Assembly: GCF_003367195.1 (NCBI RefSeq)
Contig: NZ_QRGO01000001.1
Span: forward strand, 372,001-436,000
Length of the DNA: 64,000 nt
Direction of reading: 5' to 3'
Source: Undibacter mobilis
GTDB lineage: Bacteria > Pseudomonadota > Alphaproteobacteria > Rhizobiales > Xanthobacteraceae
Part shown: piece by piece, positions 9,165 to 18,058 of the stretch
How positions within the stretch are numbered: position 1 is the first letter of the stretch
Layout: the number at the start of each line of letters is the position of its first letter
The notes under the pieces: generated by a model
What the model was told of the DNA's origin: nothing
What the model saw: the letters and a program-made list of their open reading frames with translations, nothing else
Databases searched by the model: none
Translations under genes and position numbers: made by a program

Positions 9165-9968
9165 CTAATGCGCCACGCCGAGATAGGCGTCGATCACCGC
9201 CTGATTGCGCTTGACCTCGTCCGGCGTGCCATCGGCGATCTTGATGCCGTGGTCGAGCACGACGACCCGGTCGGAGAGATCCATGACCACGCCCATGTCG
9301 TGCTCGATCAGCGCAATCGTGGTGCCGTAGTATTCGTTGACGTCGAGGATGAAGCGCGACATGTCCTCCTTCTCCTCGAGGTTCATGCCGGCCATCGGCT
9401 CGTCGAGCAGCAACAGCTCCGGCTCCATGGCGAGCGCGCGGCCGAGCTCGACGCGCTTCTGCAGGCCATAAGGCAATCGGCCGACCGGCGTGCGGCGGAT
9501 GTCCTGTATCTTCAGGAAGTCGATGATCTCCTCGACGAAGCGACGGTGCTCCACCTCTTCGCGCACGGCCGGACCGTGACGGAAAACCTGCCAGAAGAAA
9601 TTGACATGCATCTTCAACGTGCGGCCGGCCATAATGTTGTCCAGCGCCGACATGCCGCGGAACAGCGCCACGTTCTGGAATGTACGGGCGATGCCGCCGG
9701 ACGCCGCCTCGTAAGGACGCATGCGGCTGCGCGTCCGCCCCTTGAAAGTGATGCGGCCCTGCTGGGGATGGTAGAAGCCGTTGATGACGTTGAGCATCGA
9801 CGTCTTGCCGGCGCCGTTCGGGCCGATGATGGCGCGGATCTCGCCCTGGCGGATGTCGAACGACACGCCGCTGATCGCCTTGACGCCGCCAAAGGCCAGC
9901 GACACATCCTCCACCGCGAGCAACACGTCGCCAATGCGGGCCTTCGGTGAACCGTCTGGCGCTCTCAT
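9165..9968 (-). CDS. livG: Branched-chain-type ABC transporter ATP-binding protein (LivG)
   Basis: The 267-residue ATPase has Walker A IIGPNGAGKTSMLNVINGFY, then the LivG-type GGIARTFQNVALFRGMSALDNIMAGR block, a signature region reading LPYGLQKRVELGRALAM in place of canonical LSGGQ (LPYG variant, common in LivG), Walker B LLLLDEPMAGMNLEE, and the switch histidine in ALIEHDMGVVMDLSD. It couples ATP hydrolysis to transport together with LivF. Its ATG overlaps the stop of the upstream acyl-CoA synthetase gene by 4 bases (ATGA), showing tight operon organisation. Confidence 0.94.
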   Translation of the reverse strand: MRAPDGSPKARIGDVLLAVEDVSLAFGGVKAISGVSFDIRQGEIRAIIGPNGAGKTSMLNVINGFYHPQQGRITFKGRTRSRMRPYEAASGGIARTFQNVALFRGMSALDNIMAGRTLKMHVNFFWQVFRHGPAVREEVEHRRFVEEIIDFLKIQDIRRTPVGRLPYGLQKRVELGRALAMEPELLLLDEPMAGMNLEEKEDMSRFILDVNEYYGTTIALIEHDMGVVMDLSDRVVVLDHGIKIADGTPDEVKRNQAVIDAYLGVAH

Positions 9969-11935
9969 GCCGCCTTCTCCAGCGCGGCAGATGGCTCGAC
10001 CTTCATGTCGCGGATCTTGACACGGGCGCTGATGATGCCCTTGCGGCCGTCCTCGAAGGTCACTTCAGTCGAGATATCGGCCTCGCTCGACCCGTCATAG
10101 AGCGCGTTGATCAGCGGCGCGTAACGTTCGGCGACGAACCCGCGGCGGACTTTCTGCGTGCGCGTCAATTCGCCGTCGTCGGCGTCGAGTTCCTTGTGCA
10201 GGATCAGGAAGCGCCTGACCTGCGCACCGGCCATCACCTTGTCGGCCGCCAGCGAACGGTTCACTTCGGCAACGTTCTTTTCCAGCATGTCGTAGACCAG
10301 CGGGTGGCCCGCGAGTTCCTGGTACGAGGCATAGGACACGTTGTTGCGCTCGGCCCAGGAGCCGACCGCGGTGAGGTCGATGTTCAGCATCACCGTGACG
10401 AAGTCGCGGCTGTCGCCATAGGCCACCGCCTCGCGGATGTTCGGGAAGAACTTGAGCTTGTTCTCGATGTATTTCGGCGCGAACAATGTTCCGTCGACAA
10501 GCCGGCCGACATCCTTGGCGCGATCGATGATCTTCAACTGCCCGGTCTTGTCGTCGAAGAAACCGGCATCGCCGGTCTTTACATAGCCATCCGGTGTCAT
10601 CACTTCCGCGGTCTTCGTTGCATCCTTGAAATAGCCGGTGAACATGCCCGGCGACCTGAACAGCACCTCACCATTGTCGGCGATCTTGATGTCGACATGC
10701 GGCGCCGCCGGTCCGACCGTGTCGGAATAGATGGCGCCGTCGGGCTGGCAGGTGACGTAGAGGAAGGCTTCGGTCTGGCCGTAGAGCTGCTTCAGATTGA
10801 GCCCGATCGAGCGATAGAAGGCGAACAGGTCCGGCCCGATCGCTTCGCCCGCGGTATAAGCGGTGCGCACATATGTGAAGCCGAGCACGTTCTTCAGCGG
10901 GCCGTAGACCAGAAGATTGCCAATGCCGTACAGGACGCGGCCAAGCAGCGGCACCTTCTGGCCGTTGAGAATGCGCTCGCCGTATTGCCGCGCGATGCCG
11001 ATGAAATAGTGGAACAGCTTGCGCTTGAAGGGGCTCGCGTCTTCCATGCGGATCATGACGCGGGTGAGCAATGCTTCCAGCGTGCGCGGCGGCGCGAAAT
11101 AGAATGTCGGGCCGATCTCGCGCAGGTCCGCCATCGCCGTATCGGCGTTTTCCGGGCAGGCGGTGCAGAAACCGGCGACCATGCCTTGGGCGAAATTGAG
11201 GTAGTGATCGCCGACCCAGGCCAGCGGCAGATAGGCCAGCGCCACATCGTTCTCGTCGAGATGATCGAAGTTCACGGTGTCGGTCGCCGCCGCGATCGAG
11301 CGCTCGCCCGACAGCACTACGCCCTTGGAGGTGCCGGTGGTGCCCGACGTGTAAAGAATGATGGACGGATCGGAGCCCTTGGTCGCGGCAATCTCGTTGT
11401 CGAGCCATTCGCCGAGCGCGGCATCGGCGGCCAGCGCCGTGCGGCCGTCGGCGATCACGTCTTCCATCGACCGCAGCCGGCTGTGGTCGTAATCGCGCAG
11501 CCCCCGGGCCTCGTCGTAGAACATCCATTCAAGGTTCGGCAGACGGTCCATCACCGACTGGATCTTGTCGACCTGCTCCTGATCCTCGACGGCGGCAAAA
11601 CGCACGTCGGCATGCTTGAGCACGAAGGCCAATTCGTCGGCTACGGCGTCGGCGTAGACCGGCACCGGAATGGCGCCAAGGGCCTGCGCCGCCAGGATCG
11701 ACCAGTAAAGTTTCGGCCGGTTGGACCCGATGATGGCGACCGCATCGCCTCGCTTGACACCGAGCCGCGACAAACCGGCGGCATAAGCGCGCACAAGGTC
11801 GAGCGTCTCGCTCCAGGTCCAGCTCTGCCAGATGCCGAGATCCTTGTGCCGCATGGCCGGCCGCGCCGCGAATTCGCGAGCGTTCAACGCAAGCAGCTTC
11901 GGAAACGTGTCCGCGCGCGCGGCGGTATTCGCCAC
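9965..11935 (-). CDS. Long-chain-type acyl-CoA synthetase (AMP-forming)
   Basis: The 656-residue ANL-superfamily ligase is the first gene of the liv operon. The P-loop-like motif is IILYTSGTTGTSKGVVLS, the A5 motif is KQLYGQTEAFLYVT, the A7 motif is GYVKTGDAGFFDD, and the A8 hinge is LKIIDRAKDVGRLVDG. The layout resembles FadD15-type long-chain or aryl acyl-CoA synthetases. It converts a carboxylic acid, ATP and CoA to acyl-CoA. I place the start at the GTG at 11935, which follows GGGAGGA at good spacing; an in-frame start at 12040 would add a low-quality extension. A second, smaller ligase closes the same operon, so two activation steps or two substrate ranges are likely. The substrate is not determined. 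Confidence 0.9.
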   Translation of the reverse strand: MANTAARADTFPKLLALNAREFAARPAMRHKDLGIWQSWTWSETLDLVRAYAAGLSRLGVKRGDAVAIIGSNRPKLYWSILAAQALGAIPVPVYADAVADELAFVLKHADVRFAAVEDQEQVDKIQSVMDRLPNLEWMFYDEARGLRDYDHSRLRSMEDVIADGRTALAADAALGEWLDNEIAATKGSDPSIILYTSGTTGTSKGVVLSGERSIAAATDTVNFDHLDENDVALAYLPLAWVGDHYLNFAQGMVAGFCTACPENADTAMADLREIGPTFYFAPPRTLEALLTRVMIRMEDASPFKRKLFHYFIGIARQYGERILNGQKVPLLGRVLYGIGNLLVYGPLKNVLGFTYVRTAYTAGEAIGPDLFAFYRSIGLNLKQLYGQTEAFLYVTCQPDGAIYSDTVGPAAPHVDIKIADNGEVLFRSPGMFTGYFKDATKTAEVMTPDGYVKTGDAGFFDDKTGQLKIIDRAKDVGRLVDGTLFAPKYIENKLKFFPNIREAVAYGDSRDFVTVMLNIDLTAVGSWAERNNVSYASYQELAGHPLVYDMLEKNVAEVNRSLAADKVMAGAQVRRFLILHKELDADDGELTRTQKVRRGFVAERYAPLINALYDGSSEADISTEVTFEDGRKGIISARVKIRDMKVEPSAALEKAA

Positions 11936-12297
11936 AGCCAATCCTCCCAATGACCGCGCGATTGGTTCATCGCGCCGGCCGCATTTCCCCTCGCGCCCCT
12001 TTTCGGGTCGTCTTGGTTTGCCTCGATAAGAAAACACCACCCGATGCCGGTCAAGCCTTTGGCGGTCCGGTATTGGGCTGCAGCAGGCGTCTAAGCCATT
12101 CCGCAGCTTTGCGAAGTTCTCTTATTTCAACGATCGTTTTCGCGATGCAGTGTGAAGCGAAACAGCCGTGCAGAGAACAGGCCGCTTGACAGACAAGACG
12201 GGGCCTTGTTGGCTATGTGAGCCGGGATGTCGACTCTTATGTCGCGCCGCACAATCCCGGCAACGATCAGCCAGCAAAAATCTGCACTTGGTCGCGC
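11936..12297. other. Intergenic region upstream of the liv operon
   Basis: This 362-base gap separates the first gene of the liv operon (read leftwards) from the 3' end of the Crp-type regulator gene. It should carry the operon promoter. I saw no convincing open frame, RNA gene or strong terminator. The middle (about 12100-12190) is less GC-rich than its flanks, as expected for a promoter, but I could not assign -35/-10 boxes. Confidence 0.5.
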
Positions 12298-12972
12298 TCA
12301 GGCGCCGTAGCGCGAGAGCCGTTCCGCATCCAGCACGGTGATGCCGCCATGCTCGATGCGCAGCAGACCCTTCTTTTCGAGAGTCTGCAAACTTTTGTTC
12401 GCCATCTGCCGTGACAGACCCGACAGCAGCCCAGCCTCTTCCTGCGAAATTTCCAGATGCGGATCCGGCTTGTGATACAGAACCGGATTGAAGAGCCAGG
12501 CAATGCTGCGCGCCAGCCGCGCCGCTGCATCGAGACTGCGATCGTATTCGACAAAGGCAATGAACTGGCCGAGGCGCTCATTGAGCTGGCGCACCAGGAA
12601 GCGATTGAAGCCGACGCTGTTCTCGAACAGCCACATGAAGGTCGCGCGCTCCATCAGCGCCAGACGGGTGTCGCGCAGCGCGACGAGATCGTATTGGCGC
12701 AGCTCATTCTTGAGCACGGTACCTTCGCCGAACCAGCCGCCAGTGCGCATGCCGGCAAGCGTGACGGCTTTACCGGAGCGCGAGATCGCGGCGATCTTCA
12801 ACAGCCCTTCCGAGACGCCGGTCCAGGCGTCGAACCGATCGCCGCGGTGAAAGACATAAGCGCCCTTGGCATAGGACTTCTCGACGATACCGCGGCGCGC
12901 CCGCTCGAACTCCTGTTCGGGCAGCTCATGGGACCAGAATGCAATGCGCCGCAGATGATCGCCTGAGATCAC
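12298..12972 (-). CDS. Crp/Fnr-family transcriptional regulator
   Basis: The 224-residue protein has an N-terminal cyclic-nucleotide-binding-like beta-roll (about residues 20-130, KGAYVFHRGDRFDAWTGVSEGLLKI and GGWFGEGTVLKN), a connecting helix (WLFENSVGFNRFLVRQLNERL) and a C-terminal winged helix (LEISQEEAGLLSGLSRQMAN, then KSLQTLEKKGLLRIEHGGI). There is no N-terminal cysteine cluster, so it is not an oxygen-sensing FNR. The start is taken at a GTG preceded by GAAGGA; the frame stays open upstream but would run into the next gene. It lies between the liv operon and the indolepyruvate oxidoreductase gene on the same strand and could regulate either. The ligand is unknown. Confidence 0.85.
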   Translation of the reverse strand: MISGDHLRRIAFWSHELPEQEFERARRGIVEKSYAKGAYVFHRGDRFDAWTGVSEGLLKIAAISRSGKAVTLAGMRTGGWFGEGTVLKNELRQYDLVALRDTRLALMERATFMWLFENSVGFNRFLVRQLNERLGQFIAFVEYDRSLDAAARLARSIAWLFNPVLYHKPDPHLEISQEEAGLLSGLSRQMANKSLQTLEKKGLLRIEHGGITVLDAERLSRYGA

Positions 12973-13081
12973 GAATCCATGTCCTTCAGCAGCCGGGCTT
13001 CGGTTGCGTGCAATGCAGTATGGCGCTGATCGAGGCGGTAACCAAGCGGCGTGCGCGTTTAGCCGCTGGTTGACGACGGCA

Positions 13082-16000
13082 CTATTCTGCCGCTTTGAGG
13101 AAAGCCGCGGCGCCGGAGCGGAATTGCTCCCACAACCCCTGCTCTTCGGCCTGCGCGATCTTGAGCGAGCGCGCCTTGACCGGACCGTAGCCGCGGATTT
13201 TCTCCGGGATGGAGGCAATCGCCACGGCAGCCGGGTAGTTGGCCGGCGTCAGATCAGCAGCCAGGGTCTCGATCTTGGCAAGGTAGTCGGTCACCAGCTT
13301 GCGTTCGGTGCGGCGCTCCTCGGTATAGCCGAACGGATCGAACGGCGTGCCGCGCAGGATCTTGAACTTCGCCAGCACACCGAATGCCTTGAGCATCCAC
13401 GGCCCGAAGGTCATCTTCTTCGGCTCGCCGGTCGACGGATCGTGTTTGGCGAGCATCGGCGGCGCGAGATGGAATTCGAAGCGCAGATTGCCGGGAGCGA
13501 ACTGGCTCTTCACCCGCTCGACGAAACCGGTATCGGTATAAAGGCGAGCGACTTCATACTCGTCCTTGTAGGCCATCAGCTTGAACAGATAGCGCGCGAC
13601 CGCGTCCGACAGCGCACTCTGGCCCGGCGCCTTCTCGGCTTCCGCGACGACGATCTTCTCGACTGCTGTGCGATAGCGGCGAGCATAGCGCGCGTTCTGA
13701 TAGGCTGTGAGGAAGGCAACGCGGCGGTCCAACGTCTCGCCAAAGCTCTGCGACAATTTCAGCGAGTCGTTGTCTTCCGTCGGCGCCGGCGTGATCAGCT
13801 TTTCCAGCGCCGCCGGATCGACCGCGGCACGGCGGCCATAGCGGAACGCCTGGATGTTCATCTTCACAGCTTCCCCGTTCATCTCGATCGCCTTCTCGAT
13901 CGCCTCGGGCGACAGCGGCAACGCGCCGTTCTGATAGGCGTAACCGAGCATGAACATGTTGGCGCCGATCGAATTGCCGAGCAGCGCTGTCGCAAGCCGC
14001 GAGGCATCGATGAAATGACTGTTGTCGCGCCCCGCCGACGAGACTATGGCGCGCTTGAGACGTTCGGTCGGCAACGAGAAGTCTGCATTGCGGGTGAAGT
14101 CGCCCGGCAGGAACTCGGCGGTGTTCACGATCATCCGGGTGTTGCCCGGTTTGACCGCTCCCAGCACCTTCTTGTTGCCGACGACGACGATATCGCCGCC
14201 GAGGACAAGATCGGCGCCGGCCGCCGACACGCGGATGGCGTGGATGTCGTCCGGATTATTGGCGATACGGATGTGGCTATAGACCGCACCGCCCTTCTGC
14301 GCGAGGCCGGCCATGTCGATAATGCCGACGCCCTTGCCTTCCAGATGCGCCGCCATGCCGATGATGGCGCCGACGGTGACGATGCCGGTGCCACCTACAC
14401 CGGTGACGATGATGCCGTAGGGATGGTTGATCAGCGGCACGCTCGGCGACGGCAGCGCCGTCCAGTCTGCCGGTTCGGCAATCGCGTCGGCCTTCTTCGG
14501 CTTGGCGCCGTGGACCGTCACGAATGACGGACAGAAGCCCTTCACACAGGAGAAGTCCTTGTTGCAGCTCGACTGATCGATGGTGCGCTTGCGGCCCCAT
14601 TCGGTGGCGAGCGGCTGAACCGAGACGCAGTTGGACTTGACGCCGCAATCACCGCAGCCTTCGCAGACGAGATCATTGATGACGACGCGCTTGTCCGGAT
14701 CGGGGAAAGTGCCACGCTTGCGGCGACGGCGTTTCTCGGCAGCACAGGTCTGGTCATAGATCAGCACGGTGACGCCGGATACCTCGGCCAGCTGCCGCTG
14801 CAGCATGTCGAGCTCGTCGCGGTGATGCAGCGTCAGCCCCTTGGGCCAGTCGGTGTCCTTCGGATACTTCCATGGCTCGTCGGACACGACGATAACGCGC
14901 TTGGCACCTTCAGCGGCGACCTGCGCGGCGATCTGCGGCACGGTCAGCCCACCCTCGTGATGCTGACCGCCGGTCATCGCCACCGCGTCGTTGTAAAGAA
15001 TCTTGTAGGTCATCGTCACGCCGGACGCGATCGCAGCGCGGATGGCGAGATAACCGGAGTGATTGTAAGTGCCGTCACCCAGATTCTGGAAGACGTGGTC
15101 GCGCTTGGAGAACGGCGCCTCGCCGATCCAGTTGGCGCCCTCGCCGCCCATCTGCGTGAAGCCGAGCGTTTTGCGATCCATCCACTGCGCCATGTAATGG
15201 CAGCCGATACCGGCATAGGCGCGGCTGCCTTCCGGCACGCGCGTCGACGTGTTGTGCGGACAGCCCGAGCAGAAATAGGGCACGCGCACGGCGACGTCGC
15301 CGGTTTCGGCCAGAGCGCGCTGCGCGCCCTTCAGCCGCACCACATGCGTCGCAAGTTCGTCATTGACGCCAACATGCTTGAGGACGCGCTCGCCGATACA
15401 AACCGCGATATCATTGGGATCGAGCGCACCTTTGACCGGGAACAGCCAATTGCCGCTCTCATCCTTCTTGCCGATACAGACCGGCTGGTTCGGCATGCCG
15501 TACAGCTCTTCGCGCACCTGCACTTCGATGAGCGAGCGCTTTTCCTCGACCACGATGATGAGGTCGAGACCGCGAGCGAATTCGACCAGTTCCTCGCGTG
15601 GAATCGGCCACGGGCAACCGATCTTGAACAGGCGGATGCCAAGATCGTTACACTTGATCTCGTCGATGCCGAGTTCGTCGAAAGCCTGACGCACGTCGAG
15701 ATAGGACTTGCCGGTGGAGATGATGCCGATCTTCGGGGCGCGGCCGCCGGTCGTGATCATCTTGTTGATCTTGTTGGCCCGCACGAAGGCGAGCATCGCA
15801 TCGCGCTTGTAGTCGTGAAGGCGCGCTTCCTGTCCAAGAACAGTATCGACAAGGCGGATATTCAGACCGCCTTCCGGCACGACGAAATCAGGCGGCGTTA
15901 CGATCTGAAGGCGCTCGAGGCTGCCGTCGACGATGCCGGTCGATTCGACCGTGTCGTGCATGCACTTGAGAGCGGTCCAGGCGCCGGTGTAGCGCGACAT

Positions 16001-16564
16001 CGCCCAGCCGAGCTGGGCATAGTCAATGATCTCCTGAACGCCGGCCGGGTTCAGGATCGGGATCATGACGTCGACAAAATGGAATTCGGACTGGTGCGCC
16101 GTGGTCGAAGATTCGGCGGTGTGGTCGTCGCCCATCAGGGCAAGGACGCCGCCATGCTTCGAAGAGCCGGCAAGATTGGCATGGCGGAAGACGTCGCCGG
16201 AGCGGTCAACGCCCGGGCCCTTGCCGTACCAGAGGCCGAAGACGCCATCGAACTTGCCCTCGCCGCGCAATTCGGCCTGCTGGGTGCCCCAGAGCGCAGT
16301 GGCGGCCAACTCCTCATTGAGGCCGGGCTGAAACTGGACGTCGGCCGCCGACAGATGCTTGCTGGCACGAGCGAATTGCTGGTCGAGGCCGCCCAGCGGC
16401 GAGCCGCGATAGCCGGTCAGAAAGCCGCCGGTGTTCAGGCCGGCCCGACGGTCGCGCTCCTTTTGCATCAGGATGGCGCGGATCAGGGCTTGGTAGCCGG
16501 TGACCAGGACATGGGTCTGGTTCAGGTCGTATTTGTCGTCGAGGCTGACCGGTCGGAGCGTCAT
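13082..16564 (-). CDS. Indolepyruvate ferredoxin oxidoreductase, fused alpha-beta form
   Basis: The 1160-residue protein fuses the thiamine-diphosphate subunit (IorA-like) with the gamma-type subunit (IorB-like). N-terminal motifs include GYRGSPLGGLDQQF and the TPP-associated GIGCHYMAQWMDRKTLG, GEGANWIGEAPF and GDGTYNHSGYLAIRAA. A two-cluster ferredoxin-like region follows, with CEGCGDCGVKSNC and CNKDFSCVKGFCP. The IorB-like domain starts near GIIVTGVGGTGIVTVGAIIG. The family oxidatively decarboxylates aryl or branched 2-oxo acids to acyl-CoA with ferredoxin as electron acceptor; fused versions occur in aerobic proteobacteria. A GGGAGG site precedes the ATG by 7 bases. The link to the neighbouring CoA-forming liv operon, for example in aromatic amino-acid breakdown, is inference. 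Confidence 0.93.
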   Translation of the reverse strand: MTLRPVSLDDKYDLNQTHVLVTGYQALIRAILMQKERDRRAGLNTGGFLTGYRGSPLGGLDQQFARASKHLSAADVQFQPGLNEELAATALWGTQQAELRGEGKFDGVFGLWYGKGPGVDRSGDVFRHANLAGSSKHGGVLALMGDDHTAESSTTAHQSEFHFVDVMIPILNPAGVQEIIDYAQLGWAMSRYTGAWTALKCMHDTVESTGIVDGSLERLQIVTPPDFVVPEGGLNIRLVDTVLGQEARLHDYKRDAMLAFVRANKINKMITTGGRAPKIGIISTGKSYLDVRQAFDELGIDEIKCNDLGIRLFKIGCPWPIPREELVEFARGLDLIIVVEEKRSLIEVQVREELYGMPNQPVCIGKKDESGNWLFPVKGALDPNDIAVCIGERVLKHVGVNDELATHVVRLKGAQRALAETGDVAVRVPYFCSGCPHNTSTRVPEGSRAYAGIGCHYMAQWMDRKTLGFTQMGGEGANWIGEAPFSKRDHVFQNLGDGTYNHSGYLAIRAAIASGVTMTYKILYNDAVAMTGGQHHEGGLTVPQIAAQVAAEGAKRVIVVSDEPWKYPKDTDWPKGLTLHHRDELDMLQRQLAEVSGVTVLIYDQTCAAEKRRRRKRGTFPDPDKRVVINDLVCEGCGDCGVKSNCVSVQPLATEWGRKRTIDQSSCNKDFSCVKGFCPSFVTVHGAKPKKADAIAEPADWTALPSPSVPLINHPYGIIVTGVGGTGIVTVGAIIGMAAHLEGKGVGIIDMAGLAQKGGAVYSHIRIANNPDDIHAIRVSAAGADLVLGGDIVVVGNKKVLGAVKPGNTRMIVNTAEFLPGDFTRNADFSLPTERLKRAIVSSAGRDNSHFIDASRLATALLGNSIGANMFMLGYAYQNGALPLSPEAIEKAIEMNGEAVKMNIQAFRYGRRAAVDPAALEKLITPAPTEDNDSLKLSQSFGETLDRRVAFLTAYQNARYARRYRTAVEKIVVAEAEKAPGQSALSDAVARYLFKLMAYKDEYEVARLYTDTGFVERVKSQFAPGNLRFEFHLAPPMLAKHDPSTGEPKKMTFGPWMLKAFGVLAKFKILRGTPFDPFGYTEERRTERKLVTDYLAKIETLAADLTPANYPAAVAIASIPEKIRGYGPVKARSLKIAQAEEQGLWEQFRSGAAAFLKAAE

Positions 16565-16834
16565 TGAATGGCCTCCCGCCGGGCCTTCCGGCCCACGCCG
16601 TGACTGGCTTGAATACGATACCGGCTTCGCACGACATTCATATAGGCACTCGAGGCCCGAGGCAAAACCAGTCCGACCAGCCTATCCCCCGGAACTTGCG
16701 GGTCAATTTCGTTTTCTGGGGCGGCTCTAAAAGGAAATTTCCACGGCCGCGGCCCCGGCGCAGTTTCCAGGCGACAGACAGCCGCGGCCGTATAAACTTT
16801 TGATAAAGGGGCCGATCGAAACGGGGAGGTGGCG

Positions 16835-17698
16835 ATGGCGGGGGCAGCACTGGCGGCCGGCACGGCAGCGGTTCTGGGAGCGGTCGTAGCAGTGGCCGGT
16901 ACCGCATATGTGATGTGGAATTCGACAGCGGACCAGCGCACGAAACTGTTCGCGCAAATCGAGACGCTCAGCGCCAAGGTCGACAAGACCAGCGCCGCGC
17001 TCGCTGACCTCACCCGGACGCCGGCAGCCGGCGGTCCAGATATCGCCCTCGCCGCGATGTCGGCCAAGCTCGACGCCGCCAACAAGTCGCTCGCGGCGCT
17101 CAGCGCCAAGATCGACTCGACCGACAAGGCGCTCGCCGACCTCAAGAGCGCAACCTCGGCGCAAACGCAATCGCTGCAGCAGACAAAGGCTTCGGTCGAC
17201 AGCATCAAGACGACGGCCGAAGCGCAGAAGGCGGCGCTCATCGCCATGAGCACGCCAACCACCACCGTCGCCAAGGACACCGCGCAATTGGACATGAAGG
17301 CGCCGGCCGAGCGCGAATTGATCGTCGTCTATGTGCCGCAGGCGGCCACGGCGGCCGCTTCCGCACCGCCCGGACTGTCCGTGCGTTTCGACAGGACCGC
17401 CAACGCCAATATGCAGACTCAGAAGCTCGGCGCCGATCTCAAGACGATCATCGGGGCGCGCAAGAGCTGCGTTGTGACCGTGGCCGGCTATGCCGACACG
17501 CTCGGCAGCGATCAGACCAACCTGGCGGTGTCGCGTGAGCGCGCGCAGATCGTCGCCAACGGCCTGCGTTCGGCTTTGCCCGGCGTCGAGGTCAAGGAAG
17601 TCGCCTGGGGCGAGCGCAGCCTCGCCGTGTGGACGCCGGACAACAAAATCGAAATGGCCAACCGCCGCATCGACGTCAATGTCGAGTGCAAGGGGTAG
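16835..17698 (+). CDS. Membrane-anchored coiled-coil protein with OmpA-like C-terminal domain
   Basis: The product has about 287 residues. It has one N-terminal membrane segment (AALAAGTAAVLGAVVAVAGTAY) and no clear cleavage site. An Ala/Lys/Ser-rich predicted coiled coil follows, about residues 35-150, with repeated units such as LSAKVDKTSAALADL and LSAKIDSTDKALADL. The C-terminal part (from FDRTANANM) matches the OmpA peptidoglycan-binding fold, with VTVAGYADTLGSDQTNLAVS and RERAQIVANGL, ending in NRRIDVNVECKG. It probably spans from the inner membrane to the cell wall. ATG at 16835 follows GGGGAGG at 5 bases; the GTG at 16829 is too close. It stands alone on the plus strand. Confidence 0.8.
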   Translation: MAGAALAAGTAAVLGAVVAVAGTAYVMWNSTADQRTKLFAQIETLSAKVDKTSAALADLTRTPAAGGPDIALAAMSAKLDAANKSLAALSAKIDSTDKALADLKSATSAQTQSLQQTKASVDSIKTTAEAQKAALIAMSTPTTTVAKDTAQLDMKAPAERELIVVYVPQAATAAASAPPGLSVRFDRTANANMQTQKLGADLKTIIGARKSCVVTVAGYADTLGSDQTNLAVSRERAQIVANGLRSALPGVEVKEVAWGERSLAVWTPDNKIEMANRRIDVNVECKG

Positions 17699-17707
17699 GC
17701 TTTACCT

Positions 17708-17759
17708 GTCATTCCGGGACGCGCGTAAACGCGCTGGTGCGCCCGTGCCCCGGAATGAC
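17708..17759. repeat. GTCATTCCGG-type palindromic intergenic element
   Basis: The element starts GTCATTCCGG and ends CCGGAATGAC with about 32 bases inside, including a short GCGCG-rich hairpin. It sits between the convergent ends of the OmpA-like gene and the FlhB-like gene and may serve as a bidirectional transcription end. It belongs to the family at 8135, 25478, 31665 and 43634. Confidence 0.85.
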
Positions 17760-17776
17760 GGACGAAATATCTTCCA

Positions 17777-18058
17777 TTACTTCCCCGCCGCCAGCTTGCC
17801 CGAGGTGCGCAGGATATAGGACAGCACCTCGGCGACGGCGCGGTAGAGCTTCTCGGGAATTTCCTGATCGAGCGGCAGTTTCGACAGCGCCGCGGCAAGC
17901 TGCGGATTTTCCACCAGCGGCACACCGTGATGGCGAGCAATCTCCAGCATTCGTTCGGCCAGTTCGCCCTTGCCGATGCCGGTGACGCGCGGCGTGGTTT
18001 CCCGGTCATATTCGAGGGCCACAGCGAGCGGTGGTTTCGGCGTGCTGTCGTCGCTCAT
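17777..18058 (-). CDS. FlhB C-terminal-domain homologue (FhlB/YlqH type)
   Basis: This 93-residue soluble protein corresponds only to the cytoplasmic tail of the flagellar export switch FlhB after its autocleavage point. VALEYDRETTPRVTGIGKGELAERM, ARHHGVPLVENPQLAAAL and DQEIPEKLYRAVAEVLSYI match the FlhB_CC region. It has no transmembrane helices and no NPTH cleavage site. The start ATG overlaps the stop of the FliK-like gene by 4 bases. Free-standing copies paired with a FliK-like gene are known, for example ylqG/ylqH in Bacillus subtilis. A role in tuning the flagellar or another type III export gate is possible but not shown. Confidence 0.85.
   Translation of the reverse strand: MSDDSTPKPPLAVALEYDRETTPRVTGIGKGELAERMLEIARHHGVPLVENPQLAAALSKLPLDQEIPEKLYRAVAEVLSYILRTSGKLAAGK

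Noticed and set aside
16561..17295. A 244-residue open frame on the minus strand opposite the OmpA-like gene
   Set aside because: It is a Ser/Ala-rich mirror of the plus-strand coiled-coil gene, without a ribosome site or recognisable domain. The plus-strand frame has clear OmpA motifs.
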